Origin: UBA8199 sp964507045 | GTDB taxonomy: Bacteria > Verrucomicrobiota > Verrucomicrobiia > Limisphaerales > UBA8199 | Assembly: GCA_964507045.1 (NCBI GenBank) | Contig: CAZDOO010000012.1 | Span: forward strand, 1 to 64,000 | Length of the DNA: 64,000 nt | Reading direction: 5' to 3' | In this document: positions 1 to 9,203 of the stretch, one piece after another | Layout of the letters: each line of letters starts with the position of its first letter | Position numbering within the stretch: position 1 is the first letter of the stretch | Position numbers and translations under genes: made by a program | The notes under the pieces: generated by a model | Seen by the model: only the letters and a program-made list of their open reading frames with translations | Database searches by the model: none | What the model was told of the DNA's origin: nothing

Positions 1-189
1 TAACGGAGGGGGGCTGGCGCAGGGATGGGGAGGGAGCCCGGCCGAACCGGGGGGGCGGGGTTGCGCCGCGCACGACGGGCGTACCCCGGTTTATTGCAGG
101 AAAGTGAGATACGCCTAGCGGTTTCAATAGCGGCAGCCATGGTTTCCCGGTTGTCTTCGGGCGCGCCTGTGTTACCCTGACCGTTGAGC

Positions 190-2586
190 ATGAATCGTAT
201 CCATGCGGTTTTCATCCTGGCGCTACTGTCTTGCCTGCCCGCTGGCCGCGCGCAAACCATTCCCGACCAAATTGACGCCATTCTTGCCCGCTCGGCGGTG
301 GCCACCAACACCTGGACGGTGCTGGTGGAAAGCGCGGATGGGTCGGTCATCTACTACCAGCGCAATCCCACCACCGGCCTGGCGCCGGCTTCCAATACGA
401 AGATGTTCACCACCTCGGCCGCCTTCGGCCTGCTGTGCACAAATTACGCCTTCGAGACGCGAGTCTATCGGGATGGCACCTTGTCCAACGGCATCCTCAC
501 CGGCAACCTGAACCTGGTGTCCGAACACGACATGACCTGGAACACGACCGCGCTCTCCAGCGCCCGTGCCGGGCTGGACCGCATCGCCGCGCAACTCAAG
601 GCGCTCGGATTGACCAATATCACCGGCAACGTGCAGTGCTATGGAATGTGTGCCTACGGTTTCGGGTCCACGGACGACATCAGCGACACCAGCACCCAGG
701 CGAAGAACGCCACTGCGGCCGCTGCGTTTCTCGCGGCGTTGCAGGCCCAGGGCATCACGGTTTCGGGCAGCGCGGCCGGCCAATCCGGCTTCAGCCCGCC
801 CGGCACGCTGCTCTACACTCACCATTCCTCCGACCTAACTTACGGCGGCAAGCCGCTGCGGCTCGACATTGCCTGTATTCCCTTGCTGAAAGTGAGCCAC
901 AACGCGATGGCGGATATGCTCTGCCGGCACCTGGGCTGGAAGCTGGGCGCCACCGACTCCTATGCGGCGGGGGCGGCGCAGGTGCTGCGCTGGATTAAGA
1001 GCAGCACGGGGATCAGCACCAACGGCATGGTCATGAACGACGGCTCCGGCCTCTCGCACGGCAACCGCTTCAGCGCCCGGCAAACCATCTCCCTGGTGCG
1101 CTACATGATGGCGGCGTTTCCAACCTGGGACGACGGCTTGCCCATCGGCTGCGTGGATGGAACGATCAGCGGACGGTTCTGCAGCACGGACGGCTCGGGC
1201 CAGGTTCACGCTAAGACTGGGTCGCTCAGCATCTCCATCGCCCTGAGCGGTTATATAGACAATCCCTACGACAACCGTCGCTACCTGTTCTCCTTCATTG
1301 CCAACAAGACCAGCATTGACCAGGCGTCCACGCGCGACGCGATAGACGATTGCGTTGTGCTGCTGGGCGCGCGCGGGGTGCCCATTAGCCCTGAATTGAC
1401 GCAGGTCCGCAGCCAGCCCAACGGCACCTCGCTCCGGCTGACCTGGTCCGACGAGAAGTTCATTCGCACCGGCTACCGCGTTTATGCCAGCACGGACGGC
1501 GTGACGTTCGGCGCGCCTATCAACGTGGCCTCGAATGTGCAGAGCTACACGGAATCCGGCCTGACCACCGGGACGAAGAAGTATTATAAAGTCACGGTGG
1601 TCGGCACCGGCGGGGAGAGCAAGGCGTCCCGAGTTTACGGCGCCCAGGCGGGCGGCTCGGCGCGGGTGTTGCTCGTGGACGGCGACGACCGCTGGCAGTT
1701 CCAGACCGCGGAGAACCCCAACTGCACCAATCACGCTTTCGCCGCTATCGCCGGGCAGAGCATCAGCGGGCCCGTCTTTGAAACCGCCCATCACAACGCC
1801 GTCATTGACGGCACGGTGCAGCTCACCAACTACCCGGCGACGGTCTGGCTGCTGGGCGAGGAAGGCGCTGCGGACGAGTCATTCACCTCGACCGAACAGT
1901 CCCTCGTCGCGGCCTATCTCAACGCGGGGGGCAATCTCTTTGTGTCCGGCTCCGAATGCGGCTACGACCTGGATCGCAGCAGCGGCCCCACCACTGCCGA
2001 TCGGACCTTCTATCACAATCAACTGCGCGCGGTCTATAGCAGCGATGACGCCAACACTTACGCCTTTACCCCCGCCTCGGGCGGCATCTTTGCCAACGAC
2101 GCCCCCGGCGGTTTCGACAACGGCACCCGCGGCACCTACAACGTGGATTACCCGGACGTGCTGGTCCCGACCAATGGCAGCATCCAGGCCATCTCCTACT
2201 CGGGCGGCCTGGGCGGCGCTGCCGCCGTGCAATACGACGGTTCGCTCGGTGGCGGCAAAGTCGTCAACTTCGGCTTCCCCTTCGAGACGATCACCAACTC
2301 CGTCGTCCGCGACGCCTATATGTCTGACGTGTTGCGATTCTTCGGCGTGCTGGACCCGCCCACGCTACAGCCGGTGCAAGCGAACTTCGCCAGCCACACG
2401 CTGACCTTAACCTGGACGGCCAGTGCAGGTCTGAAGTACCGCGTTCAATACAAGACCAACCTGTCGGCCTCCGCGTGGCAAACCCTCGGTTCAGACGTCA
2501 CCGCGACGAACACCACGGCCGTCCAAACTGATGCCACGCTGGCTGGTTCGTCGCAACGGTTCTATCGCGTGCTGCTGGTGAATTAG
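190..2586 (+). CDS. dacB: Secreted PBP4-type D-alanyl-D-alanine carboxypeptidase with C-terminal accessory domains
   Basis: Peptidase family S13 enzyme that trims peptidoglycan stem peptides in the periplasm. A signal peptide ends near residue 22. All three penicillin-binding motifs are visible: SNTK near residue 68, SHN near 233 and KTG near 342. The stretch between SxxK and SxN is shorter than in E. coli PBP4. After about residue 395 come a fibronectin type III domain, a glutamine-amidotransferase-like fold region of about 220 residues (VLLVDGDD start, LNAGGNLFVSG core) and a final module ending in RFYRV. A TTG six bases upstream is an alternative start; ATG was preferred because it opens the signal peptide directly. 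No convincing Shine-Dalgarno sequence is seen. The catalytic call is firm; the role of the tail is unknown. Confidence 0.88.
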   Translation: MNRIHAVFILALLSCLPAGRAQTIPDQIDAILARSAVATNTWTVLVESADGSVIYYQRNPTTGLAPASNTKMFTTSAAFGLLCTNYAFETRVYRDGTLSNGILTGNLNLVSEHDMTWNTTALSSARAGLDRIAAQLKALGLTNITGNVQCYGMCAYGFGSTDDISDTSTQAKNATAAAAFLAALQAQGITVSGSAAGQSGFSPPGTLLYTHHSSDLTYGGKPLRLDIACIPLLKVSHNAMADMLCRHLGWKLGATDSYAAGAAQVLRWIKSSTGISTNGMVMNDGSGLSHGNRFSARQTISLVRYMMAAFPTWDDGLPIGCVDGTISGRFCSTDGSGQVHAKTGSLSISIALSGYIDNPYDNRRYLFSFIANKTSIDQASTRDAIDDCVVLLGARGVPISPELTQVRSQPNGTSLRLTWSDEKFIRTGYRVYASTDGVTFGAPINVASNVQSYTESGLTTGTKKYYKVTVVGTGGESKASRVYGAQAGGSARVLLVDGDDRWQFQTAENPNCTNHAFAAIAGQSISGPVFETAHHNAVIDGTVQLTNYPATVWLLGEEGAADESFTSTEQSLVAAYLNAGGNLFVSGSECGYDLDRSSGPTTADRTFYHNQLRAVYSSDDANTYAFTPASGGIFANDAPGGFDNGTRGTYNVDYPDVLVPTNGSIQAISYSGGLGGAAAVQYDGSLGGGKVVNFGFPFETITNSVVRDAYMSDVLRFFGVLDPPTLQPVQANFASHTLTLTWTASAGLKYRVQYKTNLSASAWQTLGSDVTATNTTAVQTDATLAGSSQRFYRVLLVN

Positions 2587-2778
2587 CGGGTGACACTTGC
2601 CTCGGATGGCTCTCATCACTCCTGTGGTGCCGGTCACTCGGAAACGGCTCAGAGCGTGTTTTGAGAATGCCTGCATGCACTTGCCAGGTGGGCGGATCAT
2701 GATCTGGATGATGCAAATCCGAATCATCGCTCTGTTACTGACGCCAAACCCTGTATTTGGTAGAAACACCGCACCGCT

Positions 2779-4215
2779 ATGAAAAGATCCGTCGTGTTTC
2801 TGCTGACCATCCTCCCGCTGGCTGTGTCGGCTGCCGAGCGCAGGCCTAACTTCCTGTTTGTCTACACTGACGACCAGCGTTGGGACGCCATGGGCGTCGT
2901 GCAGCACGAGCAGGGCGAGCACGCCCGCTTCCCCTGGTTCCAGACGCCGAATATGGACCGCCTCGCTGCCGAAGGGGTGCGCTTCCGCAACGCGTTTGTC
3001 ATCCTCTCGCTCTGCGCGCCCAGCCGCGCGGCGTTCCTGACCGGCCGCTACAACCATCTCAACGGCGTGGCCGGCAACCGTGTCCCCTTCCCCACCAACA
3101 ACGTCACGCATGCCAGCCTCATGGCGGGCGCCGGTTATGCCACCGCCTATATCGGCAAGTGGCACATGGGAGGACAGCGTGGACAGCGGCCGGGCTTTGG
3201 CTACTCAGCCAGTTTCATCGGCCAAGGCCGATACTGGGATTGCCCGTTCGAGATCAATGGCCAACCCACACCCACCACCGGCTGGGTGGACGACGTCTCC
3301 ACCGATTTCGCCATTCAGTTCATCAAGGAACATCGCACTCAGCCCTTCTCGGTGGTCGTCGGCTTCAAGGCCTGCCATGGGCCCAACGAACCCCCGGAAC
3401 GCGCCAAGGAGCGTTTCCCCGATGCGACCGCCCGGCCCGTGCCAAACCTTGGCCTCCGTGCCGTATACCGCGGTGCCCCTGAGGCACAAACTGCGCGGGC
3501 AAAAGGCTCGGCCCCGAACGCCAACCCCAACTACTTCCGCTGCATCTCGGCTGCCGACGACAACCTCGGCCGTCTGCTCAAAACGCTCGACGACCTAGGC
3601 TTGACCCAGGATACCGTCGTGGTCTTCGCCAGCGACAACGGCTACTACAAGGGCGAGCATGGGCTGGGCGATAAACGCTCCGCCTACGAGGAGTCGCTGC
3701 GCATTCCCCTGATGCTGCGCTACCCGAAGCTCCTGCCCAAAGGCAAGGTGGTTGACGAAATGGTGCTCAACATCGACCTCGCCCCCACATTCCTCGACCT
3801 TGCCGGCCTGCCGGTCCCGGCGCAGATGCAGGGCCGGAGTTGGCGGCCCCTTCTTGCCGGAAAGCCCGCCGGCTGGCGCCAGTCCTTCCTCGTGGAGTAT
3901 TTCCACGAAAACCAGTTTCCAACCACGCCGACCCTCGTTGCCGTCCGGACGGCCGATGCCAAGCTCGTCAAGTACCCCGACCACGACGAGTGGACAGAGC
4001 TATTTGACCTTGTTCAGGACCCGTACGAGACGGAAAACCTTGCCGCCGATCCAGCCCGCAAGGCGTTGCTCGCTAGAATGCTGGCGGAGCTTGACCAACA
4101 GGTAAAGGCCACCCAGTACCGCATCCCCGACTACGCCGACAAGCCGGGCGTTGAGGACCCGCCCGCCGTTAAGAAAGGTGGCAAGAAGAAGAAGCAAAAG
4201 GCTGGCACAGGGTAA
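2779..4215 (+). CDS. Secreted formylglycine-dependent sulfatase
   Basis: Arylsulfatase-superfamily (S1) enzyme, 478 residues, hydrolysing sulfate esters, probably of sulfated polysaccharides outside the cytoplasm. A signal peptide ends at about residue 19. The metal-binding DD pair is at residues 31-32 (YTDDQRWD). The signature CAPSR is at 79-83, so Cys79 is the residue a formylglycine-generating enzyme would convert. KWHMGG and ASDNGYYKGEHG are later family motifs. The last 15 residues are very lysine-rich (KKGGKKKKQK), an unusual tail that may bind polyanions. It stands alone; the next gene is 281 bases downstream. Substrate cannot be read from sequence. The family is abundant in Verrucomicrobiota and Planctomycetota. 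Confidence 0.93.
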   Translation: MKRSVVFLLTILPLAVSAAERRPNFLFVYTDDQRWDAMGVVQHEQGEHARFPWFQTPNMDRLAAEGVRFRNAFVILSLCAPSRAAFLTGRYNHLNGVAGNRVPFPTNNVTHASLMAGAGYATAYIGKWHMGGQRGQRPGFGYSASFIGQGRYWDCPFEINGQPTPTTGWVDDVSTDFAIQFIKEHRTQPFSVVVGFKACHGPNEPPERAKERFPDATARPVPNLGLRAVYRGAPEAQTARAKGSAPNANPNYFRCISAADDNLGRLLKTLDDLGLTQDTVVVFASDNGYYKGEHGLGDKRSAYEESLRIPLMLRYPKLLPKGKVVDEMVLNIDLAPTFLDLAGLPVPAQMQGRSWRPLLAGKPAGWRQSFLVEYFHENQFPTTPTLVAVRTADAKLVKYPDHDEWTELFDLVQDPYETENLAADPARKALLARMLAELDQQVKATQYRIPDYADKPGVEDPPAVKKGGKKKKQKAGTG

Positions 4216-4228
4216 GGCCAAACCCTGT
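4207..4228 (+). terminator. Hairpin at the sulfatase stop codon
   Basis: ACAGGGT and ACCCTGT form a perfect 7-bp stem with an 8-base loop, and the left arm overlaps the TAA stop. No T-run follows, so this is at best a weak or Rho-assisted terminator or an mRNA 3' end stabiliser. The remaining 4229-4496 shows nothing recognisable. Confidence 0.3.
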
Positions 4229-4496
4229 CTGGCCGGCGGCACCGCATAATGTCTTGCGGACATACACCCCCGAACCCATAAACCGGCGGGATACAGAAGT
4301 GAACCTGGCACCCACCGCCTAGCATGCGGCAGATTCGGCACCACTCGCCGGTTGCCGCCGACGGCAGCAAGAACTGCGAAAGGGGCGGTAATTCCGAGGG
4401 AGTCCCTCTGGGCGGGCGGCGCAAGCTTATTGCGCTTCCAGAAAGGGGCTCGATGCGCTAGGCTTCGCGGCGATGGGCTACGTGCCCTGATTTTTT

Positions 4497-5615
4497 ATGG
4501 CTAAGTATAAGATTGCATGGCTGCCGGGCGACGGCATCGGCGTGGATGTCCTCGAAGCGGCAAAGACTGTTCTGAACAAGCTCCAACTTGACGCGGAGTA
4601 TATTCCCGGGGACATCGGGTGGGAGTTCTGGTGCCGGGAGGGCGACGCCTTCCCCCCGCGCACGGTTGAGCTGCTAAAGAAGGTGGATGCGGCCATGTTC
4701 GGCGCCATCACGTCCAAGCCGGCCAAGGCTGCGGTTGCCGAATTGGCGCCCGCGCTCCAAAGCAAGGGGCCCACGTACCGTTCGCCCATCGTGCGCATGC
4801 GGCAGTTGTTTGACCTCTACATCTGCCTGCGGCCCTGCAAGGCCTACCCGGGCAACGCGCTGAACTTCAAGGAGAACATTGACCTAGTGGTGTTCCGCGA
4901 GAACACGGAAGACCTGTATGCGGGGGTCGAGTTCGCGCCCGTGCCGCCGGAGTTGGCGGAGACGCTCGGCAAGCTCTCCAAGCCGTTCTCGCCGTTTGCC
5001 AAGCTGCCGCCGGACCAATATGCCGTCTCCTGTAAGATCAATACGCGGGCCGGCTCGGAGCGCATCGTCCGCGCCGCGTTCGATTTCGCCCGCAAGCACA
5101 AGCGCAAGAAGGTCACTGTGGTCCACAAGGCGAACGTCGTGCGCGCCACCGACGGCCTGTTCCTCGAAGCCGCCAAGGCGGCGGCTAAGGATTACCCCGA
5201 AATCAAGATGGACGACGCGAATATTGACGCCATGACGATGTGGCTGCTCAAGAACCCCTTCAACTACGACGTGCTGGTCGCGCCCAATCTCTACGGGGAC
5301 ATCATCTCCGACCTGTGCGCTCAGATGGTCGGCGGCCTCGGCTTCGGCTGTTCGGGCAACATCGGCACGAAGCTGGCGGTGTTCGAGCCGACGCACGGCT
5401 CGGCGCCGAAGTACGCCGGCCAATACAAGGTTAACCCCATCGCCACCATCCTGGCGGTAAAGATGATGCTGGATTGGCTCGGCGAATCCGGCAAGGCCGC
5501 CGCGCTGGAAGGCGCCGTGGCCCAGGTGATTAAGGAAGGCAAGGCCCGCACCTACGACATGGGCGGGACCACCACCACCCTGCAGATGGCCGAGGCCATT
5601 GCGCAGAAGCTATGA
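4497..5615 (+). CDS. NAD(P)-dependent isocitrate/isopropylmalate-family dehydrogenase
   Basis: Beta-decarboxylating dehydrogenase of 372 residues, oxidising a 2-hydroxy-3-carboxy acid. Visible motifs are LPGDGIG at the N-terminus, FRENTEDLYAGVE, a lysine in VVHKANVVRATDG, NLYGDIISDL with metal-binding aspartates, and FEPTHGSAPKYAG. FRENTEDLY and the lysine motif fit NAD-dependent isocitrate or homoisocitrate dehydrogenases better than classical LeuB, but the substrate is not settled. It is the first gene of a tight cluster; its stop overlaps the next start by four bases (ATGA), implying translational coupling to the lyase gene. With the LeuC/LeuD-type pair downstream it could form a dehydratase-dehydrogenase pair working on one tricarboxylate-like substrate. 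Confidence 0.85.
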   Translation: MAKYKIAWLPGDGIGVDVLEAAKTVLNKLQLDAEYIPGDIGWEFWCREGDAFPPRTVELLKKVDAAMFGAITSKPAKAAVAELAPALQSKGPTYRSPIVRMRQLFDLYICLRPCKAYPGNALNFKENIDLVVFRENTEDLYAGVEFAPVPPELAETLGKLSKPFSPFAKLPPDQYAVSCKINTRAGSERIVRAAFDFARKHKRKKVTVVHKANVVRATDGLFLEAAKAAAKDYPEIKMDDANIDAMTMWLLKNPFNYDVLVAPNLYGDIISDLCAQMVGGLGFGCSGNIGTKLAVFEPTHGSAPKYAGQYKVNPIATILAVKMMLDWLGESGKAAALEGAVAQVIKEGKARTYDMGGTTTTLQMAEAIAQKL

Positions 5616-6553
5616 CCACCGCCGGCAGCGAAGCACGGAAGGTAATCCTCCACGAGGTCGGCCTGCGCGACGGCTTGCAGATGGAGAAACAGGTCGTCCC
5701 GCTCGAACAGAAGGTCCGGTGGACCGAGACTCTGCTGGCTGCCGGCGTGGACATCATCCAGCTCGGCTCGTTTGTGCATCCGGTCAAGGTGCCGCAGATG
5801 GCGGACACCGACGCGCTCTTCCGGCATTTCTCCGCGCCCGGGCGCAAGCCCTCGGGCGCGATGCTCTCCGGCCTCGTGCTGAACGAGAAGGGCTTGGAGC
5901 GCGGGATGGCCTGCGGCGTGGAGATGTTCTGCATGGGCGTTTCCGCGAGCGAGACCCACAGCCAGAAGAACACGGGCATGTCCGTCGCCGACGCCACCTC
6001 GCGCATCATTGGGATGGGCAAACAGGCCGCCAGCGCGGGCAAGAAAGTGCAGTTGTCGGTTCAATCGGCGTTTGGCTGCGGCTTCGAGGGGCCGGTGCCG
6101 CCGGAGCGCGTGCTGAGAATCGCCGGGGAGTTCCTCAACGCGGGCTTCCGCAACCTCAGCCTGGCCGACACGGCGGGCCACGCCATACCAGCGCAGGTGG
6201 AGCGGCTGTTCGGCGGAATCCTCAAGCTCGCGCCTGACGCCGAGTGTGCCTGCCATTTCCACAACACCTACGGCCTGGGCATGGCCAACTGCTGCGCCGC
6301 GATGGCGGTGGGCGTAAAATGCTTCGAGTCGTCTGTGGGCGGGCTGGGCGGCTGTCCGTTCACCAAGGTGGCCGGCGGCAATGTCTGCACCGAGGACCTG
6401 GTGCACTACCTGCACCGGCTAGGCCAGCGCACCGAAGTCAGCCAGGACCGCCTGGTCGAGCTGGCGCGCGACCTGAGCCGGTTCTTCGCACGCGAGCTGC
6501 CGGGCATGGTTTACAAGATCGGGCTGGCCCCAGCCGCCCCCGCATCCTGCTGA
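5612..6553 (+). CDS. HMG-CoA-lyase-like pyruvate carboxylase/aldolase family enzyme
   Basis: HMGL-like TIM-barrel enzyme (313 residues) that cleaves or forms a C-C bond next to a CoA thioester. Seen are EVGLRDGLQ at residues 15-23 with the metal-binding aspartate, HFHNTYG with metal-binding histidine, and the flexible loop GGLGGCPF carrying the catalytic Cys248. These match 3-hydroxy-3-methylglutaryl-CoA lyase. It overlaps the dehydrogenase by ATGA and ends two bases before the CoA-transferase start, so the three are surely cotranscribed. A neighbouring CoA-transferase suggests the free acid is first activated to a thioester and then cleaved. Other members of the family cleave citramalyl- or dimethylmalyl-type substrates, so the exact reaction is open. 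Confidence 0.85.
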   Translation: MTTAGSEARKVILHEVGLRDGLQMEKQVVPLEQKVRWTETLLAAGVDIIQLGSFVHPVKVPQMADTDALFRHFSAPGRKPSGAMLSGLVLNEKGLERGMACGVEMFCMGVSASETHSQKNTGMSVADATSRIIGMGKQAASAGKKVQLSVQSAFGCGFEGPVPPERVLRIAGEFLNAGFRNLSLADTAGHAIPAQVERLFGGILKLAPDAECACHFHNTYGLGMANCCAAMAVGVKCFESSVGGLGGCPFTKVAGGNVCTEDLVHYLHRLGQRTEVSQDRLVELARDLSRFFARELPGMVYKIGLAPAAPASC

Positions 6554-6555
6554 TT

Positions 6556-7782
6556 ATGAGCAATCCAAGCGATAAGACACAGAAACCCCGCATGGCGCTG
6601 GAAGGCATCCGGGTGCTGGACATGACGAACGTCCTGGCCGGGCCGTTTGCCACGCTGCACCTCGCCCTGCTGGGCGCTGAAGTCATCAAGATCGAGAATC
6701 CAGCCGACGGGGACCTCGCCCGCAAGCTCGGCAATGTGCCCGCGCTGAACAAGGAGCTGATGGGCACCAGCTTCCTGGCGCAGAACTCCAACAAGAAGTC
6801 CCTTACGCTGAATCTGAAGGCCCCGGAAGGCCGCGACATCTTCAAGAAGCTGGTTGCGACCGCTGATGTGCTGGTGGAGAACTTCCGGCCCGACGTCATG
6901 AAGCGCCTGGGACTGGCCTACCCGGTGCTGGCCGAGATCAATCCGCGGCTTGTCTATTGCGCCATTTCCGGTTTCGGCCAGACCGGCCCCGACGCTCTCA
7001 AGCCGGCCTACGACCAGATCATCCAGGGCTTGAGCGGCGTCATGGCCATCAACGGCGATGAGCGGCTCAACCCGTTGCGCGCCGGCTTCCCGGTGTGCGA
7101 TACGGTCGGCGGGCTTAACGCCGCCTTTGCGACGCTCGCCGCGCTCTTCCATCGCGAGCGGACCGGCGAGGGGCAGTTCATTGACGTGGCGCTACTGGAC
7201 TCCATTATGCCACTGATGGGCTGGGTGGCGGCCAACCTGCTCATCGGCAAACAGCAGCCGGTGCTGATGGGCAATGACAACTTCACCGCCGCGCCATCCG
7301 GCACCTTTGTCACCAGAGACGGCTACATCAATATCGCGGCGAACAAGCAGGAGCAGTGGGAAGCCGTGGCCGACCTGCTCGGGGTGCCGGAGTTGAAGAC
7401 CGACCCGCGCTTCCAGGAGCGCGACAACCGGAAGAAGAACCGCAAAGCGCTTACCCCGCTGCTGGAAGCGAAACTGAAGGAGAAAGGCACCGCCTATTGG
7501 GTCGAGGCGCTGAACCAGAACGACGTTCCCTCCGGGGCCATTCTCCGTCTGGAGGAAGCCCTCAACCAGCCGCAGGCGCAGCACCGTCAGACATTGCAGA
7601 AGGTCGCCGTCGAAGGCATTGGCGAACTGCGCCTCTTCGGCTTGAGCGCGAAGCTGGAGAAGACGCCCGGCGGCATCAAGGCGCCGCCGCCGCACCTTTC
7701 CGCACACACGAGCGAGATTCTGGGCGGGCTAGGCTATTCGGCAGACGAGATTGAATGCCTTAAAGAAGCCCGCGTGGTCTGA
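6556..7782 (+). CDS. Family III (CaiB/BaiF) CoA-transferase
   Basis: CoA-transferase of 408 residues moving CoA between carboxylic acids by a mixed-anhydride mechanism with no covalent thioester protein intermediate. The N-terminal signature GIRVLDMTNVLAGPFAT, then GAEVIKIENP and the later RTGEGQFIDVALLDS are typical of the family. The ATG at 6556 was chosen because it sits two bases after the lyase stop and directly precedes the family start; the open frame itself extends further upstream inside the lyase gene. Donor and acceptor acids cannot be inferred from sequence. Placement between a lyase and LeuC/LeuD homologues points to activation of a branched or hydroxylated dicarboxylate. Confidence 0.88.
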   Translation: MSNPSDKTQKPRMALEGIRVLDMTNVLAGPFATLHLALLGAEVIKIENPADGDLARKLGNVPALNKELMGTSFLAQNSNKKSLTLNLKAPEGRDIFKKLVATADVLVENFRPDVMKRLGLAYPVLAEINPRLVYCAISGFGQTGPDALKPAYDQIIQGLSGVMAINGDERLNPLRAGFPVCDTVGGLNAAFATLAALFHRERTGEGQFIDVALLDSIMPLMGWVAANLLIGKQQPVLMGNDNFTAAPSGTFVTRDGYINIAANKQEQWEAVADLLGVPELKTDPRFQERDNRKKNRKALTPLLEAKLKEKGTAYWVEALNQNDVPSGAILRLEEALNQPQAQHRQTLQKVAVEGIGELRLFGLSAKLEKTPGGIKAPPPHLSAHTSEILGGLGYSADEIECLKEARVV

Positions 7783-7817
7783 AGCGATCACGCTTGACCC
7801 AGGCAGCCTCTGCAGCC

Positions 7818-7853
7818 CATTTAACTCATTTAACCAATTTAATTCACTTAACG
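7818..7853 (+). repeat. Four tandem 9-bp units in the leuC-like leader
   Basis: Four consecutive 9-mers, CATTTAACT, CATTTAACC, AATTTAATT and CACTTAACG, end three bases before the start codon at 7857. They are AT-rich in a GC-rich neighbourhood and replace any Shine-Dalgarno sequence, so they may keep the initiation region unstructured. Confidence 0.6.
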
Positions 7854-7856
7854 GAT

Positions 7857-9137
7857 ATGACTGTTGTTGAAAAGATACTCGCCCGCGCCGCCGACCTCTC
7901 CGCCGTGAAGGCGGGAGATGTGGTGGAACCCAAGGTTGATCTCGCCATGTCGCATGAAAATGCGGCACTGGTGATCAATCAGTTTCTCGAAATCTACAAA
8001 GGCACCCCGCTGCCGCCTAAGATCTGGGACCCCAGCCGCGTGGCCGTGATCTTCGACCACCGCGTCCCGGCGGAGTCCCCCAAGACGGCTTCCAACCAGA
8101 AGAAGATCCGCGACTTTGTGAGCGCCCAGGGCGTCGGCAAGTTTCACGACATCCGCGGCGACGTGGGCGGCATCTGCCACCAGATCTTGCCCGAGAACGG
8201 CTACGTCCGCCCGGGTTACGTGGTGGTGGGCACCGACTCCCACACCACCAGCCACGGGGCGCTGGGCGCGTTTGCGTTCGGCATCGGCGCCACGGAAATG
8301 GCGAGCGTCTGGGCGCTGGGCAGCGTGCTGAACGTCGAGGTGCCACCGACGATCAAGGTGGTCGTCACCGGACGCTTCAAGAAGTTCGTCGGTCCGAAAG
8401 ATCTTATTCTGCACCTCATCGGGAAGATCAGCGCGCAGGGCGCCAACTTCAAGGTGCTGGAGTTCCACGGAGAGACGATCCGCAAGATGTCCACCTCGGG
8501 CCGGCTGGTGCTCTGCAACATGTCCGTCGAGGCGGGCGCCACCGCGGGTATTGTTCCGGCCGATGAAGAGACCGCGCGTTACCTGCGCGAAGAAGCGGGT
8601 GTGACCGACCCCATCGAGCCGGTGGTTCCGGACGCGGACGCGGCTTACGAACAGGTGATCCAAATCAGCGTGTCTAAGCTGCAGCCGCAGATTGCCTGCC
8701 CGCACACGGTGGACAACGTGAAGCCGATTGACCAGGTGGCCGGCAAGCGGGTAAACCAGATTGTCATCGGCTCCTGCACCAACGGGCGCCTCGACGATCT
8801 AGCCATCGCGGCGAAGATTCTCAAGGGCCAGAAGGTGGCCACGGGCACACGTATGTTGATCTTCCCAGCTTCCGCTAAGATCTTCCGGCAGGCGCTGGGC
8901 AAAGGCTATGTCGGCACGTTTATGCAGGCCGGCGCGGTAGTGATGAACTCCGGCTGCGGCCCGTGCCTGGGCGTCCACGAGGGCGCGCTGGGCGATGGCG
9001 AAGTGGCGCTGTCCACCACCAACCGGAACTTCAAAGGCCGCATGGGCAACCCGAACTCCGAGGTCTATCTCTGTTCCCCGGCCGTAGCCGCCGCCTCCGC
9101 CATCACCGGTGTCATCACCAGCCCGCGGAAAAAGTAA
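7857..9137 (+). CDS. leuC: Aconitase-family dehydratase large subunit (LeuC/homoaconitase type)
   Basis: Large subunit of a two-subunit aconitase-family hydro-lyase, 426 residues, which moves a hydroxyl group by dehydration and rehydration. The [4Fe-4S] ligands Cys307 (GSCTNGR), Cys367 and Cys370 (SGCGPC) are present, as is GTDSHTTSHGALGAFAFG. The length and the small partner subunit match the archaeal-type LeuC/HacA/DmdA group rather than 465-residue proteobacterial LeuC. An in-frame ATG-less extension begins at 7794, but ATG 7857 aligns with the family start. The partner subunit follows at 9204. The substrate may be isopropylmalate, homocitrate or 2,3-dimethylmalate; the symbol is a family label, not proof of leucine synthesis. 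Confidence 0.85.
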   Translation: MTVVEKILARAADLSAVKAGDVVEPKVDLAMSHENAALVINQFLEIYKGTPLPPKIWDPSRVAVIFDHRVPAESPKTASNQKKIRDFVSAQGVGKFHDIRGDVGGICHQILPENGYVRPGYVVVGTDSHTTSHGALGAFAFGIGATEMASVWALGSVLNVEVPPTIKVVVTGRFKKFVGPKDLILHLIGKISAQGANFKVLEFHGETIRKMSTSGRLVLCNMSVEAGATAGIVPADEETARYLREEAGVTDPIEPVVPDADAAYEQVIQISVSKLQPQIACPHTVDNVKPIDQVAGKRVNQIVIGSCTNGRLDDLAIAAKILKGQKVATGTRMLIFPASAKIFRQALGKGYVGTFMQAGAVVMNSGCGPCLGVHEGALGDGEVALSTTNRNFKGRMGNPNSEVYLCSPAVAAASAITGVITSPRKK

Positions 9138-9203
9138 TCGAGGCACGCACCGCGCACCACGCACCACGTTTCACAGCTAAACCTATCTAACCCATTCTCT
9201 CCC

